A stretch of DNA of 32,566 bases, taken from Bacilli bacterium. Lineage in GTDB: Bacteria; Bacillota_I; Bacilli_A; RF39; UBA660. The translations under genes and the position numbers were made by a program. The stretch's first letter is position 1. Every line of letters starts with the position of its first letter. The notes under the pieces were generated by a model. The model saw nothing but the letters and a program-made list of their open reading frames with translations. It had not been told where the DNA came from and made no database searches. The DNA lies in the NCBI GenBank assembly GCA_028709545.1, contig JAQVWT010000006.1:1-32566 (forward strand), in the 5' to 3' direction. Shown piece after piece: positions 9,696 to 17,800 of this stretch.

Positions 9696-10487
9696 ATGTT
9701 AATTGAAGTTTTAATATTAGGAGTCCTTTTATATATAATTCTTGAATATAACGGTAGTATTAGTACTAATAAATTTATTATTGATAATTCAGATATCTTT
9801 ATCAAATTAAAAGAAAAAGACTATGAGTTTTATGCTAAAGCTAAATATGGAGATACTATTGATGTTGATAAGTTATTTAATGTCCGTCTTAGAAATGGGT
9901 TATTAGTAATAATTGTAATGATTTTCTTATTTATAACCGATCTTAACTATGCTAATATATTATTTTGTATTATTGTTGGTTATGGGATGTTTAAGTTATC
10001 TTATATTCAGTTAAAGAAGTATTATAATGCTCATTTACATAAGATTGATTTAATGCTTCCATATTATTTAAAAAATTTAGAAATATTAATTCAGCATTAT
10101 ACAGTGCCAGTAGCGCTTGGTAAATCAGTTGATGAGGCACCTGAAATATTTAGAGAAGGTTTAAGAATGCTAATTGAAAAAATAAATGCTGGTGATTCAA
10201 CAATTGAACCATATATGCAGTTTGCTAGAGATTATCCAGTCAGAGATTCAATGAGAATGATGAGACTACTTTATCGTCTATCCCTTGGTAGTAATGAAAG
10301 AAAACAAGAGCAATTACTTACTTTTTCAAGGAATATTTCAAATCTTCAACAAAAGGCTAGAGAATCTAGATATAAAGAAAGACTTGAAAAGATGGAAAGC
10401 AAAACAATGATTATGTTAGTTACTACGGGAGTAGGAGTAATGGTTTTACTAGTAATATCGATTTTAATGATGTTTACAGCTGCTTAA
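9696..10487 (+). CDS. TadC-like (T2SS F-type) membrane platform protein
   Basis: Follows TadB-like gene; N- and C-terminal TMs; KARESRYKERLEKMESKTMIMLVTTGVGVMVLL typical of T2SSF C-terminus. Confidence 0.72.
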   Translation: MLIEVLILGVLLYIILEYNGSISTNKFIIDNSDIFIKLKEKDYEFYAKAKYGDTIDVDKLFNVRLRNGLLVIIVMIFLFITDLNYANILFCIIVGYGMFKLSYIQLKKYYNAHLHKIDLMLPYYLKNLEILIQHYTVPVALGKSVDEAPEIFREGLRMLIEKINAGDSTIEPYMQFARDYPVRDSMRMMRLLYRLSLGSNERKQEQLLTFSRNISNLQQKARESRYKERLEKMESKTMIMLVTTGVGVMVLLVISILMMFTAA

Positions 10488-10551
10488 ATATAGATAATTT
10501 AACAATTATTCAACAAATTGACACTTTTTGTGTTTTTTTGTTAATTTATGC

Positions 10552-10580
10552 TTGCTTTTTGTAAAATTATGTTTTATACT
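10552..10580 (+). promoter_or_regulatory. Putative promoter TTGCTT-N17-TATACT for intergenic RNA
   Basis: Near-consensus sigma-A hexamers with 17-nt spacer in the non-coding gap. Confidence 0.55.
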
Positions 10581-10586
10581 TAAATT

Positions 10587-10976
10587 GCTTAGATAAAATA
10601 TACATACATTAATGACTTGCATATTTTTATTTATAAAAGTATGCAACCAAATTATTTGTAAAAAAATAATTTGCAATTTATTTATTAAATCTTAGATAGT
10701 AATTTTTAATTAAATTATTAACTAACTTAATAAATGATAATTAGTTTATGTATTAGTAATGAAGTTTGCTATTTATAGGAATCTTATCTACGCTAAGCAT
10801 GACAATTGTTAGGGAGAGTGTGTTACTCCAAAAGGTAAGTAGTTACCGGCATGTACTGATAATACGCCGTATAATGTTTATGTTTGGGTATCTTAATTGA
10901 TATTTGGATATAGATGTTAATGTAACTATTCAATCAAACCAGACCAGCTATTTTATCAGATTAGCTGGTTTTTTTT
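10587..10976 (+). ncRNA. Candidate structured ncRNA, ~390 nt, family unassigned
   Basis: No good ORF; hairpins 10617-10646 and 10648-10673, GGTAA-GTAG-TTACC, CGGC..GTA..TAC.GCCG; locally GC-richer 3' half; own promoter and terminator. Confidence 0.55.
10943..10976 (+). terminator. Rho-independent terminator ACCAGCTA/TAGCTGGT followed by T8
   Basis: 8-bp stem plus T-run. Confidence 0.85.
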
Positions 10977-10977
10977 G

Positions 10978-11006
10978 TTGCAATAAGATACTTGATTTGC
11001 TATAAT
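10978..11006 (+). promoter_or_regulatory. Putative promoter TTGCAA-N17-TATAAT for the AAA+/surface-protein operon
   Basis: Consensus-like hexamers directly after the terminator and upstream of GTG 11032. Confidence 0.65.
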
Positions 11007-11031
11007 AAATAATAGAATAGAGGTTGTCTTA

Positions 11032-12156
11032 GTGAATACTGATTTAATTGGTGCTTATAGCAAATATAAAAATTCTTGTTTAAATGAGTATATCAATCTT
11101 ATTTCTAGAATTATCTCTGTCGATCATAAAAAAATTCTTGGTAATAAAAGAAGAAGTGCAGAGATATATGCAGGAGTAATTGATATTTATTTAAAGAAAT
11201 ATTTACTGATTAATGAAGTAAGATATGATTTAAGTAAAATATTTATTGAAAGTCCATATATTGATGAATATAATTTGACTAAAGAAATAAATGCTATATC
11301 AGAATATTTTATGAAAAACAACATTATATTTGATTTAGTTAGGAATGAAGAAGAGATAATACTCATGGCCTCCTTACTTCAGATGGCACTTGCACTTGAT
11401 GAGCTTGCAACTAACTTTTCCAAAACAGGAACTAATTATAATAATATTATTCATAAAATGTTAAATAAATATCATAAAATAAATTATATATTTTTAATAG
11501 ACGAGGGTAAAAAGAATACTAAAGAGCTTATAAATCTTGTTAAAAAGAAAAGTATATTAGAAAAAGATCTTTATGAAACTTTAACTGATAAAAATTCTTT
11601 TAATAAATATATTTTGATTAATAAAAAAACGCCTATATATATTACTCAATATAATTATTATATAGAAGAGTTAGAGAAATATGATACCAAAGAGGCATCA
11701 AAAATATATTTTAAGAAAAATATTGATGATGATTTTACTTTAATAAGTGTTGGAACTGCTATTAACACTTTAACAAAAGAGATTCAAAGCCGAAAGAAGT
11801 TAAGTACATTTTTAATCCCAATTAAGAAAAAGTTTTTTGATAAAGAAAAAAATACTCGCGAATATAAAAAACTGATTTCTTCAAATATTACTTCAAAGTG
11901 CATTAAGCTTTTAATAGATTGTAATGAGATAGATGATAATTTAATTAGGAAATTAAAGACCAATAAACTAGATTATTATATATATTGTAATAAAGGATCA
12001 ATACTTAATAAAGTAGAGGAACATGCTAAATACATATTTAGTAAAGAGTTTATGAAAAATAACCAAATAATTGTTGCAGACAATGAGAATATTATTGTTG
12101 AAACAACAAATATATTTATGGAAGATAAAGATTTTATCTTAGAAAAGGAGAATTAA
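11032..12156 (+). CDS. Hypothetical protein (374 aa), first gene of AAA+ operon
   Basis: GTG start with GAGG-type SD; followed 2 nt later by the next gene; no family recognised. Confidence 0.8.
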   Translation: MNTDLIGAYSKYKNSCLNEYINLISRIISVDHKKILGNKRRSAEIYAGVIDIYLKKYLLINEVRYDLSKIFIESPYIDEYNLTKEINAISEYFMKNNIIFDLVRNEEEIILMASLLQMALALDELATNFSKTGTNYNNIIHKMLNKYHKINYIFLIDEGKKNTKELINLVKKKSILEKDLYETLTDKNSFNKYILINKKTPIYITQYNYYIEELEKYDTKEASKIYFKKNIDDDFTLISVGTAINTLTKEIQSRKKLSTFLIPIKKKFFDKEKNTREYKKLISSNITSKCIKLLIDCNEIDDNLIRKLKTNKLDYYIYCNKGSILNKVEEHAKYIFSKEFMKNNQIIVADNENIIVETTNIFMEDKDFILEKEN

Positions 12157-12157
12157 A

Positions 12158-13666
12158 ATGAGTGCATATAATGAATTTTTTCTAAATTTTATGGGACCGT
12201 TCTTTAATGGAATAATTAATTTGTTTAAACAGGTTGCTCTATCATTATTTCAAATATTTAATGTATTAAATTATATTGATGTAATTAAAGAACATAAAAG
12301 TGATTTAACAGGAGCAGGAGTTATAATAATAATATTAGCTAGTCTTTGTCTACTACTACTATTTGGTTTATTCTTTTATCTTATATATAAGATAATAACA
12401 GGTTTTGTTAAATATCGTCACCGAGCAGCTCATCAACAAGCTTTAGTTGATGAAATTGATAATTTAAATAATGAGGTAATAAAATTAACAAGTGAGAATC
12501 AAAAGTTTTTGGCAATGTCAGATCCGAGTGTAAGTGGCATTGAATATGATGAAGAAGGTAATGTTATTAATAAACTTGAAGAGGGAGAAAGTAGATTCTT
12601 TAAACTATCTCAAGTTGATGCTGCTATGCAAAGCTATACACCAGATGCACTTAATACCTCAATTAATTTAGAGGAGTTATGTCAGCAGTTTTTAAACTAT
12701 GCCGCATCTGAGATGGGTTTATACTATAGTATTGATTTAATTAGATTATTTATTGCCGCTTTTGCATCAAATAGATTAATTATTTTGCAAGGTATATCTG
12801 GAACCGGTAAAACGTCACTTGCTTATGCTTTTGGTAGTTTTATTAATAATGATGCAGTAATAGCACCTGTTCAGCCTTCATGGCGTGATTCATCTGAGTT
12901 ATTTGGTTACTTTAATGAATTTACAAAAAGATTTAATGAAACCGAAGTATTAACTAAAATGTATGAGGCTAAATATCGTGATAATATTTATGTTACTTTA
13001 CTAGATGAGATGAATATCTCAAGAGTTGAATATTACTTTGCTGAGATGCTTTCAATTTTAGAGCTTCCAAGTGCTGATGAATGGGTAATTGATTTAGTAC
13101 CTAATGCTTGGGCAAGTGATCCAAAATTAATTGAAAACGGACGTTTAAAAATACCTACTAATATGTGGTATATTGGAACGATTAATAATGATGACTCAAC
13201 CTTTATGATTACTGATAAAGTTTATGACCGAGCGATGCCAATTAATATTGATGATAAAGGTGTTGCCTTTGATGCACCTAAGACGGGAAAAGTAAATATA
13301 TCAAGTCAATATTTTGTGACTATCTTAAAAGCAGCAGGGAAGGATCATCCAGTATCTGATGAAACCCTGAGAAAGATTGCTTTAATGGATGATTACGTTA
13401 TAGAAAAGTTTAGACTTGCATTTGGTAACCGAATTATTAAACAATTAAAAGAATTTGTTCCAGCCTATGTTGCTTGTGGTGGAGATGAAATAGTTGCGAT
13501 AGATTACTTAATCGCTCATAAAATCCTAAGAAAATTTGATCAATTAAACCTAGCATATATCCGTAATGAACTAGATGGATTTATTAATTTTCTTAATGAA
13601 ACTTTTGGTGATAATAATATGAAAGAATGTATCGCATATATTGAAAGATTAAAGAAAACAATTTAA
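12158..13666 (+). CDS. Membrane-anchored McrB/MoxR-like AAA+ ATPase
   Basis: TM at ~aa 50-80 and predicted coiled coil; ILQGISGTGKTSLAYAFG Walker A; VTLLDEMNISRVEYYFAEMLSILE Walker B; YIGTINNDDSTF sensor 1. Confidence 0.88.
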   Translation: MSAYNEFFLNFMGPFFNGIINLFKQVALSLFQIFNVLNYIDVIKEHKSDLTGAGVIIIILASLCLLLLFGLFFYLIYKIITGFVKYRHRAAHQQALVDEIDNLNNEVIKLTSENQKFLAMSDPSVSGIEYDEEGNVINKLEEGESRFFKLSQVDAAMQSYTPDALNTSINLEELCQQFLNYAASEMGLYYSIDLIRLFIAAFASNRLIILQGISGTGKTSLAYAFGSFINNDAVIAPVQPSWRDSSELFGYFNEFTKRFNETEVLTKMYEAKYRDNIYVTLLDEMNISRVEYYFAEMLSILELPSADEWVIDLVPNAWASDPKLIENGRLKIPTNMWYIGTINNDDSTFMITDKVYDRAMPINIDDKGVAFDAPKTGKVNISSQYFVTILKAAGKDHPVSDETLRKIALMDDYVIEKFRLAFGNRIIKQLKEFVPAYVACGGDEIVAIDYLIAHKILRKFDQLNLAYIRNELDGFINFLNETFGDNNMKECIAYIERLKKTI

Positions 13667-13682
13667 GTAGAGGAAGATATTT

Positions 13683-14786
13683 ATGAGTGAAGAATTACAA
13701 AGTATTGTTAACAACTTAAATGCTGATGAAACAAAAGATTTTATTACTAAAACAAAATCAAAAGTAATCGCGAAAAAAAATAGTGAGAAATTAACTATTG
13801 ATTTTTCATGGGTTGATATAATTATTGATGCCATTCCTTATTTAGATAATATTATTCGAAATCCAAGACGTTTTATAGTTCAAGAAGAAGATATTATTCC
13901 GATTGAAAAAACTAAAAAAGTAACAGAAGAATCTATTAAACATCTTGCTCAGCATACTTCACTAATTCAGGAAGTTGATAAAGATGGGGTAGTAAAGCCA
14001 ATTAAACTACTTAATATTTTTAAAGAAGAAACAATTGACTTATATGAAAATAGATTTGTATATTCACTGATTAATAATTTATATGTTTTTGTTCAAAATC
14101 AGTTAGCATATAAAGATGAAGAATCTAGTTTTAAAGAAATAAAAACAGTTAATTATGAGGCAAAAACTAAATTTAAAAATGAAGATATTAATTATGCTAT
14201 TTCTTTGAAATCAGTTAATTATGAAAAGTTAGCTTCAGGGCCTAGTAAACCTCTTAATTTACAAGAAAAGATAGAAGAAATTAGAGATATATTAGATGAC
14301 TTTAAAAGTAGTCAATTTATGAAAAATATGATAAGTGCTACTCCAGTAAGATCACCAATTCGTAAAACTAATGTTATTTTAAAAGATCAAAACTTTATAT
14401 ATGCTTTAAGATTATGGGAGTTTTTAGAACGTTTTCAAATTGAGAAACCAATTAGAAAATATAAAGAAACAAAAGACTTTAGTAATAATATAATTGACAA
14501 AAAGTATTCATTAACTTATTATCTAAATTATTGTATTTTAAATAATTTAGATGATGATGATATTGTTGTCGATAATTCTAAATATGCCGGACTTAAAAAA
14601 CTTATTTATGATACTGCTAAAAATTTTGATGTTAATGAAATGGAACTCAAGACAGTTATAAATAATGAATTAAAACAGGCAAGCAAATATAAGCAAGATC
14701 AAATAAAAGGAATTAATGCTACATATAAGAAATTTTATAATAAACATTTAGCAAGTGTTCAAAAAGTAATTACTATGTTAAGATAA
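13683..14786 (+). CDS. DUF2357/McrC-N-like partner of the AAA+ ATPase, nuclease domain not recognised
   Basis: LLNIFKEETIDLYENRFVYSLINNLYVFV resembles DUF2357 core (ENRFV); immediately downstream of McrB-like gene. Confidence 0.6.
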   Translation: MSEELQSIVNNLNADETKDFITKTKSKVIAKKNSEKLTIDFSWVDIIIDAIPYLDNIIRNPRRFIVQEEDIIPIEKTKKVTEESIKHLAQHTSLIQEVDKDGVVKPIKLLNIFKEETIDLYENRFVYSLINNLYVFVQNQLAYKDEESSFKEIKTVNYEAKTKFKNEDINYAISLKSVNYEKLASGPSKPLNLQEKIEEIRDILDDFKSSQFMKNMISATPVRSPIRKTNVILKDQNFIYALRLWEFLERFQIEKPIRKYKETKDFSNNIIDKKYSLTYYLNYCILNNLDDDDIVVDNSKYAGLKKLIYDTAKNFDVNEMELKTVINNELKQASKYKQDQIKGINATYKKFYNKHLASVQKVITMLR

Positions 14787-14802
14787 CTAGGAGGGTGATA
14801 AA

Positions 14803-16104
14803 ATGAGGAAAAAAGAAGAAAAAGTAAATCCAATACTTGGTAGAGCTGATAAAACTCTTGATTTGATTAAATTCAATGTTTTATCAGAAAAAGACCAGCA
14901 TCTAGAAATTGAGAATATTTTAAAAGAAATATATCAATCAGATTTAGAAGTAAATAAAAAACATATTTATAAATGTATAAAACTTACATATAATCCCAGA
15001 GATGATTATACTTTTTTGCCTCATAGTTTAAAAGTTTCAAAAGAAAAATTAACTTTAAAGTTTACAATTGAAGAAAAAAAGACAATTAGTAGAAATTGGA
15101 TTATATTTTCGATTTGGTTATTTTTATTTGCACTCGCAGGTGCTACTTATGCTGGTTTTGCATATCTTAGCGTTGCATCCTTAAATAAAGATATTGATGG
15201 AGATGGAATCCCAGATATTAATATTGATATTAATAAAGATAATATTCCTGATATTAATATTGATATTAATGGGGATGATAAACCTGATATTAATATTGAT
15301 TATAAAGGAAATAGAAAAGCAAGATTTAATATTGATTCAGATGGAGACGGTAAAGCTGATACTAACTTAGTAAATTATGCAGTAGGAGATTTGTGTGGTA
15401 CTTGCACTATTAACTGTGATACTAATGGTGATGGCTGGCCAGATTTAAATTTTGATATTGATGGTGATGGAATCCCTGATTTAGATATTGATACAGATGG
15501 AGATTGTGCACCAGATTTAAATCTTGATTTGAATGGTGATGAATTATGTGACTTGTTTTGTGATACTGATGGAGATTTGATTTGTGATACTAATTGTAGT
15601 AAACCGACTCCACCAGAAGATGAAGATGATGATAACAAAATAGGAACGGGAACATCAATTGAAACTGGAAATTCAGGAGTTGAAACATCAACCCCATATA
15701 TTATAATTCATTATTCAGATGGTGAGACCATAAATGTAACTGGTCTTTTACCAGAAGATCAAGTTTTAATGCCAGGTTATGTTCCTAGTGAAAAACCAAT
15801 AAAAGAATTTACTGTCGAGAATTTATCTGATTATCCTTTAATGTATAATTTATCGTGGAAAGTAGAAAAGAACACATTTGTTACTGACAACTTAAAATAC
15901 AATATAATCGGGACGAATGGAGCACCTAATTTCTCAGCCAAAACAACCCCTAAATTAACAGGTGAAATAGTTCAAACCAATATATATATACCACCAAGAG
16001 TTATTCATAAATATACAGTTGAAATATATTTATATGGTACAGGAGCACCACAAAATGAAGATCAAGGTAAGGTCTTTATTGGAAATCTAGAAATATCAGT
16101 TTAA
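14803..16104 (+). CDS. Single-pass surface protein with TSP3/EF-hand-like Ca-binding repeats and C-terminal beta-sandwich-like domain
   Basis: Cytoplasmic N-terminus, TM WIIFSIWLFLFALAGATYAGFAYL, ~10 copies of D-x-(D/N)-G-D-x-x-P-D-x-N-x, then FTVENLSDYPLMYNLSWKV... Confidence 0.82.
   Translation: MRKKEEKVNPILGRADKTLDLIKFNVLSEKDQHLEIENILKEIYQSDLEVNKKHIYKCIKLTYNPRDDYTFLPHSLKVSKEKLTLKFTIEEKKTISRNWIIFSIWLFLFALAGATYAGFAYLSVASLNKDIDGDGIPDINIDINKDNIPDINIDINGDDKPDINIDYKGNRKARFNIDSDGDGKADTNLVNYAVGDLCGTCTINCDTNGDGWPDLNFDIDGDGIPDLDIDTDGDCAPDLNLDLNGDELCDLFCDTDGDLICDTNCSKPTPPEDEDDDNKIGTGTSIETGNSGVETSTPYIIIHYSDGETINVTGLLPEDQVLMPGYVPSEKPIKEFTVENLSDYPLMYNLSWKVEKNTFVTDNLKYNIIGTNGAPNFSAKTTPKLTGEIVQTNIYIPPRVIHKYTVEIYLYGTGAPQNEDQGKVFIGNLEISV
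15190..15600 (+). repeat. Coding array of ~10 degenerate 36-bp units (12 aa DxDGDGxPDxNx)
   Basis: DIDGDGIPDINI / DINKDNIPDINI / DINGDDKPDINI / DSDGDGKADTNL / DTNGDGWPDLNF / DIDGDGIPDLDI / DTDGDCAPDLNL / DLNGDELCDLFC / DTDGDLICDTNC. Confidence 0.9.
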
Positions 16105-16125
16105 GCAGAATTAATTCTGCTTTTG
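16104..16125 (+). terminator. Rho-independent terminator AGCAGAATTAATTCTGCT-TTT
   Basis: Perfect 18-bp palindrome followed by T-run, overlapping the stop codon. Confidence 0.75.
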
Positions 16126-16213
16126 AAATGTACTTTATTTAATATTTTGGCAATTTTAAATCGCCGTTTATACAACATCTTATTAAACAAAAAGAAGGGT
16201 AGAAAAAGACTAA

Positions 16214-16675
16214 TTAAAAATCATCTTTCATTAAAAAATCTATTGCGTTAATATGTATTATCCCATTTCTAGAATAGTTCTCTTTATCTAAAGATATTAC
16301 ATACTTAGTATGATTATCATTTATAACATCATAAGCTCCAAATTCTCTTTCGATAGTTTTTTCATTATTGGCTAGCAGATAAGAAACTTGAATATATTTT
16401 ATTTCTTTATTTTTAGTAACAACAAAATCAACTTCACCTTTTTTAGTTTTACCTATATAAACTTCATATCCTTTAGCTATTAAATCATTATAGATTAAAT
16501 TTTCTAAGCTAATAGAGTAGTTTTCAATATTAATATTACTTTATATTTTTTTAATTCCTAAATCAGAAACATAATATTTATTTAATGTTTTAAGGATATT
16601 TTTACCTTCGACATCATATCTATAAACTTTATTAATTAAGAAAGTTGAACACAAAGCTTTTAAATAACTATATTA
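16214..16675 (-). pseudogene. C-terminal remnant of an AAA_14/DUF4143-type ATPase
   Basis: Minus frame reads ...INKVYRYDVEGKNILKTLNKYYVSDLGIKKI*SNINIENYSISLENLIYNDLIAKGYEVYIGKTKKGEVDFVVTKNKEIKYIQVSYLLANNEKTIEREFGAYDVINDNHTKYVISLD...FLMKDDF*; internal stop and no N-terminus. Confidence 0.7.
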
Positions 16676-16695
16676 CAGTGCGGTGTAATAAGTAT

Positions 16696-17793
16696 TTATT
16701 TAACCTCTTTAGAAATATTAAGTATTATGCCAATACTTGCAAGTGACACTAAAAGTGATGATCCCCCATAACTAAAGAAGGGGAGTGTTACCCCTGTAAC
16801 TGGAACTAAACCGATAACTACACTAATATTAAGCACAGTTTGGATCATAATCCCAAATATTAATCCAAATGATAAGTATTTAGCAAATAAATCACTTGAA
16901 TTAATACTGATTTTTAATACTTTATAAAATAGAGTAAGATATAAAGTCGCTAAGATAATTATCCCTAAAAAACCAAATTCTTCACTAATTATAGCAAAGA
17001 TAAAATCAGTTTGGGGCTCTGGCAAGTAAAAATGTTTTTGAATTGAATTTCCAAAACCTAAACCAAACAATCCGGCTGGACCAATCGCGTATAAACTTTG
17101 AATGATTTGAAAACCTGATCCTAGAGGGTCACTCCAAGGATTTAAAAAGGATATGATTCTGGCAATACGATAAGGTGCGGCAATAATAAGAGCTGCTATT
17201 CCTACAAGTCCTGTAACCGCAGCATAGGCAAAAAAGTTTAGTTTTATATTTGAAACAAATAACATACCTACAAGTGTACCAACTATGACCATACCAGTGC
17301 CAAAATCTGGTTCAAGCATAATTAAAGCAAAAAAGAGAAATATAATTATTAAAATAGGCACCGCACCTTTTTTAAAGTTAGCCATTATTTTTTCATTATT
17401 AGCAAGATATTTAGCTGTAAATATTATAAGACCTATTTTCGCAAACTCACTTGGCTGGATACCAAAAGATCCTATTCCAAACCAACTTCTAGATCCATTT
17501 CTAATCGTACCTATTCCTGGGATAAGGACAAGCCCTAATAATAAAAAGCAAATTAGAATAATCAAATTTGCTTTTTTATAATATATTTTATAATCTATTT
17601 TTGAAAGAATATACATTCCGAGTATTCCTATGCACAAGAATAATCCTTGATGTTTAAAGAAATATAAAGAATCTTCAAATTTATATTCACTCCATATACT
17701 ACTTGATGAGTAGACCATTATTAAACCAAATAATGATAAACTTAAAACAGTTATTATAATTACTAAGTTATTTTTATTCACTTTAACCCCCAT
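16696..17793 (-). CDS. ftsW: Cell division/peptidoglycan polymerase FtsW (SEDS family)
   Basis: NGSRSWFGIGSFGIQPSEFAKIG, PEPQTDFIFAIISEEFGFLG, LPFFSYGGSSLL; next to mraY. Confidence 0.92.
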   Translation of the reverse strand: MGVKVNKNNLVIIITVLSLSLFGLIMVYSSSSIWSEYKFEDSLYFFKHQGLFLCIGILGMYILSKIDYKIYYKKANLIILICFLLLGLVLIPGIGTIRNGSRSWFGIGSFGIQPSEFAKIGLIIFTAKYLANNEKIMANFKKGAVPILIIIFLFFALIMLEPDFGTGMVIVGTLVGMLFVSNIKLNFFAYAAVTGLVGIAALIIAAPYRIARIISFLNPWSDPLGSGFQIIQSLYAIGPAGLFGLGFGNSIQKHFYLPEPQTDFIFAIISEEFGFLGIIILATLYLTLFYKVLKISINSSDLFAKYLSFGLIFGIMIQTVLNISVVIGLVPVTGVTLPFFSYGGSSLLVSLASIGIILNISKEVK

Positions 17794-17800
17794 ATTAAAT

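Noticed and set aside
10780-10976. Glycine, c-di-GMP, T-box, 6S, SRP, RNase P or tmRNA identity for the intergenic RNA
   Set aside because: Superficial GGGAGAG match to glycine riboswitches only; conserved signature elements of each class were not found by eye, so left unassigned
11032-14786. Classical McrBC restriction system
   Set aside because: ATPase is membrane-anchored, lacks a recognisable DNA-recognition domain, and no PD-(D/E)XK nuclease was seen; kept as an uncharacterised AAA+ system
15190-15600. Possible CRISPR-like repeat array
   Set aside because: Periodic 36-bp units are degenerate, in frame, and encode a calcium-loop motif with no unique spacers
15375-15638. Minus-strand 87-aa ORF rich in Ser/Pro/Lys repeats
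   Set aside because: Antisense shadow of the DxDGDG repeat array; no SD and the plus-strand reading is clearly coding
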